From Thermococcus sp. AM4 (GTDB lineage: Archaea > Methanobacteriota_B > Thermococci > Thermococcales > Thermococcaceae), in NCBI RefSeq assembly GCF_000151205.2, contig NC_016051.1, forward strand, positions 1,116,001 to 1,180,000: a stretch of DNA of 64,000 nucleotides, in the 5' to 3' direction. Positions 17,554 to 26,119 of the stretch are shown here, in pieces. The notes below the pieces were generated by a model. That model was not told the DNA's origin. It ran no database searches and saw only the letters and a list, made by a program, of their open reading frames with translations. How positions within the stretch are numbered: position 1 is the first letter of the stretch; each line of letters opens with the position of its first letter. The position numbers and the translations under genes were made by a program.

Positions 17554-18801
17554 ATGGACTACCGCGAGTTCTTCTCCCGGTTCCGGCACCTGAGCGAGAA
17601 GCCCGGGATAGGGGGTAGAATCAAGATCCTTCCCGAGGATTTCGTTGTCATCGAAGAACCCCTCCCCCAAATCTTCGAGGGGAGGAAGCACGCGATTTTC
17701 CTCCTCAAAAAGCGCAACTGGGACACTATGGCCGTGATAAAGGAGATAGCCAAGCGCGCCGGGATAAGCCACCGCGATATAGGCTTCGCTGGAACCAAAG
17801 ACAGACACGCGGTAACTTACCAGTACATAAGCGTGCCCGCAGAAGCTAAGGAAAAAGTTGAGTCAGTTCAGATCCGAGACATCGAGCTGAGGTTCGTCTC
17901 CTACGGCAGGTTCATAAAGCTCGGCCACCTGCTCGGCAACAGGTTTAGGATAATCGTCCGTGACGTCGAAGAGGACGCCTTTGAAAGGGCTAAGGAGATA
18001 ATCCATGAGCTCCGCGAGAAAGGTGGCTTCCCCAACTACTTCGGCTACCAGCGCTTCGGCGAGAGGAGGGTGGTAAACCACCTGATTGGAAAGCTCCTCC
18101 TCCGGGGAGAGTTTGAAGAAGCTGCAAGGCTCTTCCTCGGCTACGCCGACGGGAGCATGGAGGGTGATGAAGCCAGAAAGAACTTCTGGGAGACGGGCGA
18201 CGTTGATAGGGCTTTGGAGGAGTTCCCGCGCTTCCTCCGCTACGAGAGGACCCTGCTTTACACCTACAAGAAGACCGGAAGCTGGAGAAAGGCCTTCTTA
18301 TCTCTCCCGCTCCCGATAATGCGCATCTTTATCCACGCTTATCAGAGCTACCTCTTCAACCTATACCTGCCGAGGAGGAGCGAGGAGCTACCTCTCAACG
18401 AACCGCTCGTCGGCGATGTGGTTGTCCAAGTGAAGGGCGGAATCCCTTACCGCGACAGAACCTACCGAGTCACCGAGACTAACATCAACTTCGTCCGCGA
18501 GAAGGTGAGAAGGGGCGAGGCCATGGTTTCGGGTCCGCTCTTCGGCTTCGCGATGAGAGGGGCTAAGGGAATTCCGGGTGAACTCGAGAGGGAAATCCTT
18601 GAGGAGGAAGGGATAACCCTTGAAACATTCAAAAAGCTCCCAAAGCCGATGGCCGAACCCGGAGGTAGGAGGGAACTCCTGATCCGTCCCCTCGGCATGA
18701 CCTACGGCTACGTTCCCGGAACTGGAATGTGCTTCAGATTCTTCCTTCCGAAGGGGGTTTACGCGACCAGCGTCCTGCGCGAGATCATGAAAGACCACTG
18801 A
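17554..18801 (+). CDS. truD: tRNA pseudouridine(13) synthase TruD
   Basis: The product is 415 residues, the archaeal length. ATG 17554 is chosen because GGGTGAGTGAA lies directly before it. [13 protein letters not shown] around residues 78-90 carries the catalytic Asp83 of the TruD family, and [23 protein letters not shown] and [13 protein letters not shown] are further TruD blocks. It converts U13 of tRNAs, and in archaea possibly U35, to pseudouridine. Its start follows the TOPRIM-like gene by one base. Confidence 0.96.
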   Translation: MDYREFFSRFRHLSEKPGIGGRIKILPEDFVVIEEPLPQIFEGRKHAIFLLKKRNWDTMAVIKEIAKRAGISHRDIGFAGTKDRHAVTYQYISVPAEAKEKVESVQIRDIELRFVSYGRFIKLGHLLGNRFRIIVRDVEEDAFERAKEIIHELREKGGFPNYFGYQRFGERRVVNHLIGKLLLRGEFEEAARLFLGYADGSMEGDEARKNFWETGDVDRALEEFPRFLRYERTLLYTYKKTGSWRKAFLSLPLPIMRIFIHAYQSYLFNLYLPRRSEELPLNEPLVGDVVVQVKGGIPYRDRTYRVTETNINFVREKVRRGEAMVSGPLFGFAMRGAKGIPGELEREILEEEGITLETFKKLPKPMAEPGGRRELLIRPLGMTYGYVPGTGMCFRFFLPKGVYATSVLREIMKDH

Positions 18802-18803
18802 AG

Positions 18804-18818
18804 GAAAGGTTTAAAAAC
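18804..18818 (+). promoter_or_regulatory. BRE/TATA box of rpl7ae
   Basis: GAAAGGTTTAAAAAC is a strong BRE plus TATA match beginning two bases after the truD stop. The start codon is about 60 bases further on. Confidence 0.65.
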
Positions 18819-18878
18819 GCAATCCGTCTTTCTACCTTGACAAACCGGATGAACGATGAGGTTTCGGAGGGATGAAGG

Positions 18879-19250
18879 ATGGCGAAGCCGAGCTACGTGA
18901 AGTTTGAGGTTCCCCAGGAGCTTGCCGAGAAGGCCCTTGAGGCCGTTGAGATTGCTCGCGACACCGGAAGGATAAGGAAGGGCACCAACGAGACCACCAA
19001 GGCCGTCGAGAGGGGCCAGGCCAAGCTCGTTATCATTGCCGAGGACGTTGATCCAGAGGAGATAGTTGCCCACCTCCCGCCGCTGTGCGAGGAGAAGGAG
19101 ATCCCGTACATCTACGTTCCGAGCAAGAAGGAGCTCGGTGCGGCCGCCGGGCTTGAGGTTGCCGCTGCGAGCGTTGCCATCATTGAGCCCGGCAAGGCCC
19201 GCGAGCTCGTTGAGGACATCGCCATGAAGGTCAAGGAGCTCATGAAGTGA
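18879..19250 (+). CDS. rpl7ae: 50S ribosomal protein L7Ae (kink-turn binding)
   Basis: The product is 123 residues. The L30e/L7Ae core is clear: [39 protein letters not shown] and [15 protein letters not shown]. In archaea it binds kink-turns in 23S rRNA, in box C/D and H/ACA guide RNAs and in RNase P RNA. The start has GGAGGGATGAAGG upstream. It opens the conserved block L7Ae-S28e-L24e. Confidence 0.97.
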   Translation: MAKPSYVKFEVPQELAEKALEAVEIARDTGRIRKGTNETTKAVERGQAKLVIIAEDVDPEEIVAHLPPLCEEKEIPYIYVPSKKELGAAAGLEVAAASVAIIEPGKARELVEDIAMKVKELMK

Positions 19251-19274
19251 GCTCCTTTTCCTTCCTTCACACGT

Positions 19275-19288
19275 GGAAAGGTTTAAGT
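19275..19288 (+). promoter_or_regulatory. TATA box of rps28e
   Basis: GGAAAGGTTTAAGT precedes the rps28e start by about 40 bases, suggesting that S28e and L24e can be transcribed separately from L7Ae. Confidence 0.5.
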
Positions 19289-19324
19289 TCATCTCGCGAG
19301 GTTGAGTTTTAAGGGGTGTGAGGT

Positions 19325-19537
19325 ATGAGCGACGAAGGATATCCCGCCGAGGTCATCGAGATCGTTGCAAGAACCGGTGTCACCGGCGGCGTTACCCAGG
19401 TAAAGGTTAGAATACTCGAGGGACGCGACAAGGGTCGCGTCATCAGGAGGAACGTTAAAGGCCCGGTCCGCGTCGGCGACATAGTCATCCTCAGGGAGAC
19501 CGAAAGAGAGGCGAGAGAGATCAGGAGGAGGCGTTGA
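19325..19537 (+). CDS. rps28e: 30S ribosomal protein S28e
   Basis: The product is 70 residues, the usual length. [20 protein letters not shown] and [20 protein letters not shown] are diagnostic for S28e. It is a component of the small subunit near the mRNA exit. It is followed two bases later by rpl24e. Confidence 0.96.
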
Positions 19538-19539
19538 AG

Positions 19540-19746
19540 ATGGCCCGCTGGAACGTCTGCTCCTACTGCGGAAGGGAGTTCGAGCCGGGAACTGGCAAAA
19601 TGTTCGTCAGGAACGACGGCAGAGTGCTCTTCTTCTGCTCCAGCAAGTGCGAGAAGTACTACTTCATGGGGCGCAACCCGAGGAAGCTCAAGTGGACCAA
19701 GGCCTTCCAAGAGGCCAGGCTCCAGAGAGCCAAGAGGAGGAAGTGA
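19540..19746 (+). CDS. rpl24e: 50S ribosomal protein L24e
   Basis: The product is 68 residues from ATG 19540; an upstream in-frame TTG is rejected because GGAGGAGG fits the ATG. The zinc finger is visible as [13 protein letters not shown] and [20 protein letters not shown]. In related genomes this gene is normally followed closely by ndk. Here an islet of about 8.3 kb comes between. Confidence 0.96.
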
Positions 19747-19772
19747 TTTCTTTCTTTTCTTCGTAATTTTGC
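19747..19772 (+). terminator. T-rich tract after rpl24e
   Basis: Several runs of T (TTTC, TTTCTTTTC, AATTTT) follow the rpl24e stop, typical of archaeal oligo-T termination. It marks the left boundary of the accessory islet. Confidence 0.4.
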
Positions 19773-19812
19773 GTATTCTCGTGCCGTAACAAGCACGTAA
19801 TTTCCATTCTGC

Positions 19813-19829
19813 AAAACGTTTAAATATAT
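19813..19829 (+). promoter_or_regulatory. TATA box of the first islet gene
   Basis: AAAACGTTTAAATATAT fits BRE plus TATA and lies about 45 bases before ATG 19871. Nearby, 19842-19850 reads GATTACAAC, which matches one arm of the palindrome at 21253-21270. Confidence 0.55.
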
Positions 19830-19870
19830 GGATACCCTACACGATTACAACAACCCGCTGGGGGAGTTGA

Positions 19871-21058
19871 ATGCGAGGGAAGATAGTATTGTTTGTACTA
19901 GGAGTTCTGATCGGCGGCCTCTTAGTTTTCTTGGCGCATCCATTCCATCCTTCCCATACCTCTCCTGAGAACATTCCCTCAGCAGCCCCCATAGTTGAGG
20001 TGTATAGGGGAGCAAATTATACCGCCTATCTATTCTACACCAAAAGCGGTCTGCCCATCGATAAAGGTCAACTTGCCAAGAAAATCGAAGCATTACTCGA
20101 CATAACCGCTCCAAACGTCAAATGGCAAACTTACGCCATTCCCGACCTTCCCAAAGACGTCGTTCTCATTGGATACGGAATAAAGGTAACCAAGGACGGC
20201 CGGACCGCAAGTTACATCCTCGCAACGAGAGAGAATTCTCTTCCCCAAGAAAATCCCAGGGCAGAACTCCTCAAGTGGGCCCAGAAGAAACCGGTTTTTG
20301 CCCCCAAAATCCCAATCGGAACCTACGGACCACCCAAGGGCTGGGTGGCCAAGATAACGACCAGCACCGGCGAGGAAAGAATACTGAGCGGGCAGGTAAG
20401 CCCCTACTGGTACGATATCGGTCCCGCTGAGATGCAACTCAATTATCCCCCGTATGGCAATATAAAAATGAAGTTCCACCTCTACGCCCTCCTACACGAC
20501 GGTGATCCCCAGCACATTAGCCTTCTCCTCGCCCCCGGCAAAAACGGGGACGGATGGTACAGGATTGAGCCAGGATACTGGATAAGGCACGTACTGGGTA
20601 ACAGTAATTACGGCGATTATATAACGGATATGGCGAAGATAATCCACGACTGGAACCTCGATCCAGCCCTCAAACCAGAAATAGACACCGCATACATCCC
20701 CACGACCACCAAGGGTCATCGGGAAATCCAGATACCCTTAGGATACCCTCCCTCGCTGAATTTCACAATAACGATTCCTGACTCGAAGATGCTTCCAGCG
20801 GTTGCCAGTTCGACCCAGAAGGCAGGATGGCTCCTAGAGTTCAACTCCAACTCTGATGATGCGAAGTACTCCTTCAGTACCAACGTCTATTCAACGGCCA
20901 AGGTGAAGCAGTCTGTACTGCTCGACGGCCACTGGCATAGCATTGTCAAGGTGACGTTCCAAGTATCGTTCAAGAACTCCGGTAATTTCCTCGGCTGGAG
21001 GAAGGATCACAAAGCATTAATGGCTCTAACGTGGAACCTGAAGGTTGATAACCTCTAA
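19871..21058 (+). CDS. Secreted or anchored protein of unknown function (islet gene 1)
   Basis: The product is 395 residues. An N-terminal membrane helix or signal (KIVLFVLGVLIGGLLVFLA) is followed by a long extracellular part rich in Pro, Tyr and Trp. Recognisable stretches include VAKITTSTGEERIL and HSIVKVTFQVSFKNSGN, but I do not know the family. The start has GGGGGAGTTGA upstream. It has its own promoter and is separated from the rest of the islet by 311 AT-rich bases. Confidence 0.75.
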   Translation: MRGKIVLFVLGVLIGGLLVFLAHPFHPSHTSPENIPSAAPIVEVYRGANYTAYLFYTKSGLPIDKGQLAKKIEALLDITAPNVKWQTYAIPDLPKDVVLIGYGIKVTKDGRTASYILATRENSLPQENPRAELLKWAQKKPVFAPKIPIGTYGPPKGWVAKITTSTGEERILSGQVSPYWYDIGPAEMQLNYPPYGNIKMKFHLYALLHDGDPQHISLLLAPGKNGDGWYRIEPGYWIRHVLGNSNYGDYITDMAKIIHDWNLDPALKPEIDTAYIPTTTKGHREIQIPLGYPPSLNFTITIPDSKMLPAVASSTQKAGWLLEFNSNSDDAKYSFSTNVYSTAKVKQSVLLDGHWHSIVKVTFQVSFKNSGNFLGWRKDHKALMALTWNLKVDNL

Positions 21059-21252
21059 ATGCATATTTTTCAATTTTAGGAGTGTTCTGCCAAGTCAAAT
21101 GATTATCCAGCATCATCAGGAAGTACAAATTAAATTTCAGTCCCTTTTTGCAATTACCGAAATTCAGTCAAAAAATACACAAGAACTATTTAAGTTCTCT
21201 ACTAGATTTTTATTTGTAGTTTTTGTAGCAAAAATATCAGCGTGGATAGCTT

Positions 21253-21270
21253 GTTGTAATTGATTACAAC
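21253..21270. promoter_or_regulatory. Perfect 8-bp palindrome upstream of the islet operon promoter
   Basis: GTTGTAAT and ATTACAAC flank TG. It lies about 26 bases upstream of the BRE/TATA at 21296-21310. Part of one arm recurs near the promoter of islet gene 1. A regulator operator is a reasonable inference. Confidence 0.45.
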
Positions 21271-21295
21271 CACCATAAAATTACCTATCATAATA

Positions 21296-21310
21296 GAAAG
21301 GTTTATAAAG
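21296..21310 (+). promoter_or_regulatory. BRE/TATA box of the islet operon
   Basis: GAAAGGTTTATAAAG is one of the strongest promoter matches in the window. The expected transcript start is near 21333, which places the GTG at 21315 upstream of the mRNA and supports ATG 21370 as the start. Confidence 0.7.
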
Positions 21311-21330
21311 AATAGTGTTAAACCCACTAA

Positions 21331-21348
21331 GGGCACGGAATAGTGCCC
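21331..21348 (+). other. Small hairpin at the predicted 5' end of the islet mRNA
   Basis: GGGCAC and GTGCCC can pair around the loop GGAATA. It lies at the predicted transcript start and ends about ten bases before GGAGGTG, so it could stabilise the mRNA or influence initiation. Confidence 0.4.
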
Positions 21349-21369
21349 ATACACTTTGGAGGTGGAAAA

Positions 21370-22295
21370 ATGAGGCTAAGGAAAAGCCTCTTGGCTCTGG
21401 GAATGTTTTTTTTTTAGTAGTGGCGGCAGTATTTCCTTCGACTTTTGTAGCAGGAATGTCAACGGCTGCCAGCGACAGAAACGAATATACTGGGCATGCA
21501 ACATGGTATAGTGCAAGCAACACTATAACAAGATATGAAGATACCATACGGGGTGGATACGTCCAAGATGTCAAAGTCTCTATACCATGGGATGGCCATG
21601 TAGCTGCCAGTGTATCGATTCTTGCCCACCATCTGTATTTCATAGACGATGATGGAAAAATTTATGACTTCCCAATAGCAGTGGGAGCTACGGATTACAA
21701 TAGAGGAACCCAAAGTACGATATCCTATCCCGGAGGAACAACTACAAAAGAAAAGTATAGCGTGAGTTTCGTTAATGACGGGTATTCAAAACATGTAATT
21801 TACTCGGGAACGACCTCAGGAGAGAGCAGGGGCGGGGTAATTGTTAAGGTTACGGCAACCGATGAAGTTTCAGCCAAGATGAAAGCTGAAGCCAAAGTTA
21901 AGGCGGGGCTTGATGTACTCGGAAGCGGATGGGAAACGGCATTGGAACTCTCCTCAGAGGTCGTTAAGAAGGTCTCTGGTACGCAGGAATACTATGTTGA
22001 AGTCAGCTTTACATTGAAGCACTATTACCTTGAGGTGGACTATAAAGGGTATCTTGTCCATGAGGTTACAACGTATGGAAATGGTCCGGCCTGCCCAACA
22101 TTGGCGCCAAATCTGCCAGAGATCTCTAAAAACAGCGTGATTTCACCCCTTGGATGTGTTTATTCCAAGGTGAACACTAAACCATTTGATCTCAGCAGGA
22201 TCGTATACTTCTGGAGCTTTGCAGGTGGGGTTGATATTTCAAGTCTAGGAGCTAATCAGGGGTTCCCAATAGTGTACGAGGAGGTGAGTGAATGA
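21370..22295 (+). pseudogene. Secreted protein of unknown function with a frameshift at a T10 run in the signal peptide
   Basis: ATG 21370 has a perfect GGAGGTG site and begins MRLRKSLLALGM, the start of a signal peptide. It then meets ten T residues (21406-21415) and stops at TAG 21415. One extra T, or two fewer, continues into LVVAAVFPSTFVAG and a long open frame to 22295, about 308 residues in total. The mature part (DRNEYTGHATWYSASN onward) is beta-rich and of no family I know. The gene may be broken, phase-variable, read by slippage, or affected by a sequencing error. Its stop overlaps the next start (ATGA), so it heads the operon. Confidence 0.65.
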
Positions 22296-23953
22296 AGCAT
22301 CTTTCTTTTTTTATTGTTTTCATCATCATTAGTACTATGATATCCCCAAATTCTGCAATTGCATCTTCAATTACCACTATTCATTCTGTTCCAGTTGCAA
22401 TTTGGCCAATGAATGAAAACTTTTCAATAGTTCCCCTCAACGCTCCTTCTTGCTATCCGTTTTCGACTTTTGGCATCGCGACCGTGAACTTTACGAACTC
22501 AACTGATGTAATCTACGCCTATGGAGGAGGATGGATATATGCGGGATGCAAGAACGTGACCCATCCCCTCATCACAATAAAAGGTGCAACTTTTTATAGG
22601 TTTAAAGGGATTAATGGTTCTCCTAACGAGACGTATATTGAGATTAAAGGTTCTATGTTTATCCCCGAGCCATATCGGGTAGCCTTGGGATTTTTCTCAA
22701 CCAACGTAACGTTCAAGTATCTCCAATATAACGCTACCCATGTGCTCGTTGAAGTCAGGATATCAAACATTACGGTATGGCCCGATGGGGAGAGAATCCT
22801 AAACACAACGGACCCCACCGCGATTGGATGGCCAAAGAACCTAACCCTTAGGTATTTGGTTGAGAGTAAGACAGGAGAAGGATACATTCTCTCGAACTCC
22901 ACAAAGACGTATATCGGCCTGTTTCCGCTGTACCCATCTCCGTACCTTGATAAAAAGCGCTATTTCGACGCGATACTAACAAACACGGAAAAGTTAATTG
23001 AGGAAGTTTCAGAAAATCCATGGATTGTTACGAACGTTATCGAGAAGGCCAAATTGAGTTCAACCAAGAACGAGAGCCTCTATTCGAGACTTATAACTCA
23101 GCTTGCGTATAATCTAACTGCACGCGTGTTATACCCAACTGATTCATACATCGGGCTTCCCCTTCGTATTGGCACTGATTACATTAAAAACGGAACGATA
23201 GCTGTTCCTGAAGTTACAGCATGGACAGGACATTCTTACATTGTGGAAACCCTTGCCGTGTCTCACAGGGTTCTTCCCTACAAGCTTCGGCTTGAGGCTA
23301 TTAAGAGGTACATTTATCAGAATGACAGCACTCTTTTGAAAGAACTCATACTAAACTCCACCAACATAACAAGAACCATGAGCCCGTACTTGTTGTATTC
23401 GTTTGGAAGAAAAACATATGGAGTCGTCGATGTACACGTGCCTCCAGATGATTCCATGCTTTTAACATTGCCCCTACCCCCCTCGATGAAGAAAAAACTT
23501 GGAGCCTCTTATATCTTGATAAAGGCCGTAAAGGGTGGCTCGACACAGTACATTCACGTTGAGTACACTCCCTCAATTCTCTCCCCCGAGAGGATACGAG
23601 AAGACTGGAAAGTCATCGGCCAGTGCTCGGCATATCTCCGCTCCCGACTTGTGAACAGGTTTCTTGAAATCCTTAACAACGCATCAACCAACGGTTTCAA
23701 CGTCACGGTCTTCACAGGGATGTACACGTTCGTGAAGAACCAACTCAAAATGTGCGGTTTCAACGAGTCCACGTTAGCTAATGGAACAATCACTGCAACG
23801 TCAGGGACAGAGATGAAAGAAGGCAAAAAAGCCGAGAAAAAGCACAGATGGAGTATATGCGGGCCAGGCACTGCGATCTTGTTCTCCTTGCTTGGAATCA
23901 GGCTGATGAAGACAAAAGGAAAAAAACAAGAAAATGAGGAGGTGAAAAGATGA
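22292..23953 (+). CDS. CGP-CTERM surface protein, WP..C family, paralogue 1
   Basis: The product is 553 residues with an N-terminal signal peptide (HLSFFIVFIIISTMIS) and many N-glycosylation sequons. After the signal comes VAIWPMNENFSIVPLN, then a Cys pair (PSCYPF, AGCKNV). A later block, ENPWIVTNVIEKAKLSS, is shared with the two following proteins. The C-terminus reads SICGPG, then a hydrophobic segment and a basic end, which is the CGP-CTERM anchor signal of Thermococcales surface proteins. Function is unknown. It overlaps both neighbours by four bases. Confidence 0.75.
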   Translation: MKHLSFFIVFIIISTMISPNSAIASSITTIHSVPVAIWPMNENFSIVPLNAPSCYPFSTFGIATVNFTNSTDVIYAYGGGWIYAGCKNVTHPLITIKGATFYRFKGINGSPNETYIEIKGSMFIPEPYRVALGFFSTNVTFKYLQYNATHVLVEVRISNITVWPDGERILNTTDPTAIGWPKNLTLRYLVESKTGEGYILSNSTKTYIGLFPLYPSPYLDKKRYFDAILTNTEKLIEEVSENPWIVTNVIEKAKLSSTKNESLYSRLITQLAYNLTARVLYPTDSYIGLPLRIGTDYIKNGTIAVPEVTAWTGHSYIVETLAVSHRVLPYKLRLEAIKRYIYQNDSTLLKELILNSTNITRTMSPYLLYSFGRKTYGVVDVHVPPDDSMLLTLPLPPSMKKKLGASYILIKAVKGGSTQYIHVEYTPSILSPERIREDWKVIGQCSAYLRSRLVNRFLEILNNASTNGFNVTVFTGMYTFVKNQLKMCGFNESTLANGTITATSGTEMKEGKKAEKKHRWSICGPGTAILFSLLGIRLMKTKGKKQENEEVKR

Positions 23954-24453
23954 GGTTTTACAAGCTATTTCTTTCTTTTTCTATTTTGTCAGTTTTCATA
24001 TTGGGATCTTTTTATATGCCCTCAGTAATTGCTGAAAACTTTACCCCAAATACCGTTCCCTTAATTTCAGATGATCGGGATATAAACTTCATCGTTCTCT
24101 GGCCTCTCGACGAGAACTTCAAAATAGTCCAGTTTAACATCAGCTCGTGCACTCCCTACCCCTATCTGAAAAATCGCCTGATAGGTTATTATATAAACGC
24201 CACAGAAGCTCTGGAGATAAGGGCCAACGTTTATATCGGGTGCTCCAACGTCTCGGGGATTAAGGTGGAAGTTCTCTCACCTAAGATCACGCGGAAGAAA
24301 GAGAACTTCATGTACGTTACCGTTCCGGTCAGCTACCTCCAGACCATCAAGGAAAACGCCTTTAACTTCGTCCAGAGCGTGAAGTCAAATCCATGGACAA
24401 TAAAGGAGATTGTCGAGAAGACCAAGCTCGCTAACAAGAGTGACTATATATGA
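23950..24453 (+). CDS. Truncated paralogue 2 of the WP..C surface family
   Basis: The product is 167 residues. It has the same plan as its neighbours at the N-terminus: signal peptide, FIVLWPLDENFKIVQFN, and the Cys pair in SSCTPY and IGCSNV. It then jumps directly to SVKSNPWTIKEIVEKTKLA and stops. Compared with the paralogues on either side it lacks a middle block of roughly 100 residues, the whole C-terminal half and the CGP-CTERM anchor. It may be a decaying copy or a short soluble variant. An 81-base gap without a clear gene follows. Confidence 0.65.
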   Translation: MRFYKLFLSFSILSVFILGSFYMPSVIAENFTPNTVPLISDDRDINFIVLWPLDENFKIVQFNISSCTPYPYLKNRLIGYYINATEALEIRANVYIGCSNVSGIKVEVLSPKITRKKENFMYVTVPVSYLQTIKENAFNFVQSVKSNPWTIKEIVEKTKLANKSDYI

Positions 24454-24534
24454 TAGCTTTTTATTCCCTGGAAGATGTAGAGATAAGTACTCAAGGCACA
24501 ACTGGAGAGATGGTAAGCTAAGGGGGAACTGGAC

Positions 24535-26025
24535 ATGAGAATAGAAAGGGGTTTTGCCACTGTTTTTCTTGTTTTTCTTCTTTTTGTTCAGGCATTCTTA
24601 ACTGTCCCCACCTTTGTCTCGGCTCAAGACACCGGCAACGAGAACACAACGTTCCCGGTCGTTATCTGGCCGTTGAACGGAAGCTTCAAAGTGATACCAT
24701 ACCACGCAAACGATTGCGTTCTATATCAGGAAAACAGAACATTAGGATACATAGTTAACTCAACTTCGGCGGTCTTTGTTAAGGCGAACATCTACGTTAA
24801 CTGCAAAAACGTTACCGACGTTAGGGTTGTCGTAGCGGGAAAACACAGCAAAACGAAAAACAACTACACAACGACAACGGTGATGCTCAACATCTACATG
24901 AACACGCCGTTTCCGGCCGTTGAGGAACTCCGCTCCAAAAACCTGACGATAGAGTATGATTATTACAACGAGAGATATGCACTTGTAAAGGTAACCTTTT
25001 CCAACCTGACCGTTTCCCCGGACATTGGATGGGTATTCAGCTCTTTTGACCCGGCCAAATATGGCTGGCCGAGGGATATAAAGCTCTCGTTTCTCGTGAA
25101 CAGGAACAACGGCGACTCATACCTGCTCGACAACGGTTCGAAGAGGTACGTTGGAAACCTCCCACTTCTGATGCCCCAATTTGACATCGTGAATTACCTC
25201 AATAGCGCGGTTAAGAATGCACAGGCTTTTGTCCGGCAGGTGAAGAAGAACCCCTGGGTGATTGGGAACATCATAAACAAGGCGAAGATGAGCTCCGGCT
25301 TCAACGCTTCGAAAATAATATCCAACGCAACGTTGAAGTTTAGAGACAGGATATTCAGCGTTAAGGGCACTTACCTCGGACTTCCAATAAAAGTGGTTGC
25401 AGAGGGAAACGGAACCTCTGTCTATGCCCCCGCGGTTAACTTCTCAAGGATCCTGCCTAAACCATGGGTGAACATAAGCGGAATACATAGCAACGAGACA
25501 GTGGAGGTCATAGTAAAATACCTTAAAACTGGGAACACCAGTGCTCTTGAGGATGCAATTAGGAACATTCTGTACATGAGGGAGATCCATCTTCCGGGTC
25601 TATTCGCAAACCATTTAATCGCCGCCTACATTCCCCCGAGACGGGGAGATACAATTGTTCTGCCACTGAGCAGGGAGTACGAAAAGCAACTAAACGCATC
25701 CTACATTCTATCCTACATCACTTTAAGTTCCGGTGGATATCTTCACGTTAAGTACGACCCCAGGGTCCTCAACCCTCGGAAGGCGGAGGAGAACTGGAGG
25801 AAGTACGGCTCATGCGTTCCCCTTATAGAGAGCGATCTCTTTCAGAGCCTCTCGAACTTTATGAACGACGCACTTGCAACGGGGAAGATAAATCAGACCA
25901 AGCTCGAGGATGTTTACCTGACAGTTAAGAAAGATGTGACAAGGTGTCTCGGCCATCCGGCCGAGGAAACGCCATCCAAGGAGAGACGGCAAGTTCCAGC
26001 TTCACGTCAACGATTCCCCCACTGA
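24535..26025 (+). CDS. WP..C surface protein, paralogue 3, frameshifted before its CGP-CTERM anchor
   Basis: As read, the product is 496 residues with signal peptide, VVIWPLNGSFKVIPYH, the Cys pair (NDCVLY, VNCKNV), KKNPWVIGNIINKAKMSS, then a C-terminal Cys pair (GSCVPL, TRCLGH) as in paralogue 1. The frame ends at 26025 in an unrelated tail (RRQVPASRQRFPH). A different frame carries the expected ending. A shift of one base around 25970-25990 would join the two and give about 527 residues. Function is unknown. Confidence 0.7.
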   Translation: MRIERGFATVFLVFLLFVQAFLTVPTFVSAQDTGNENTTFPVVIWPLNGSFKVIPYHANDCVLYQENRTLGYIVNSTSAVFVKANIYVNCKNVTDVRVVVAGKHSKTKNNYTTTTVMLNIYMNTPFPAVEELRSKNLTIEYDYYNERYALVKVTFSNLTVSPDIGWVFSSFDPAKYGWPRDIKLSFLVNRNNGDSYLLDNGSKRYVGNLPLLMPQFDIVNYLNSAVKNAQAFVRQVKKNPWVIGNIINKAKMSSGFNASKIISNATLKFRDRIFSVKGTYLGLPIKVVAEGNGTSVYAPAVNFSRILPKPWVNISGIHSNETVEVIVKYLKTGNTSALEDAIRNILYMREIHLPGLFANHLIAAYIPPRRGDTIVLPLSREYEKQLNASYILSYITLSSGGYLHVKYDPRVLNPRKAEENWRKYGSCVPLIESDLFQSLSNFMNDALATGKINQTKLEDVYLTVKKDVTRCLGHPAEETPSKERRQVPASRQRFPH

Positions 26026-26119
26026 AACGTCTACAAAAAACAAAAGGAAAGACATCTGCGGTCCGGCCCTCATCATAGGCCTCTCGATAATCCCGCTGCT
26101 GAGGAGGAAGAAAAAATGA
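25982..26119 (+). other. Out-of-frame CGP-CTERM tail of paralogue 3
   Basis: Read from 25982, this encodes RDGKFQLHVNDSPTETSTK, a basic linker, then DICGPALIIGLSIIPLLRRK, and stops at TGA 26117-26119. That is a textbook CGP-CTERM anchor. The stop overlaps the ATG of the next gene (ATGA at 26116), exactly as at the other junctions of this operon. This strongly suggests it was the original end of paralogue 3. Confidence 0.7.

Larger units (their letters stand above)
21059..21369 (+). other. AT-rich intergenic region with regulatory signals
   Basis: This 311-base gap has no convincing gene. An open frame of 72 codons here encodes only a low-complexity, Phe-rich peptide and lacks a ribosome site. 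The stretch holds a perfect palindrome (21253-21270), a strong TATA box (21296-21310), a small hairpin (21331-21348) and the GGAGGTG site of the next gene. Its base composition is far more AT-rich than the rest of the window. Confidence 0.6.

Noticed and set aside
21045-21263. Possible 72-codon gene in the AT-rich gap
   Set aside because: No ribosome site, Phe-rich translation of AT-rich DNA, and overlap with the preceding stop; I treat it as non-coding.
21315-21369. GTG 21315 as start of the second islet gene, avoiding the frameshift
   Set aside because: It lies only a few bases from the TATA box, upstream of the expected transcript start, has no ribosome site, and destroys the signal peptide.
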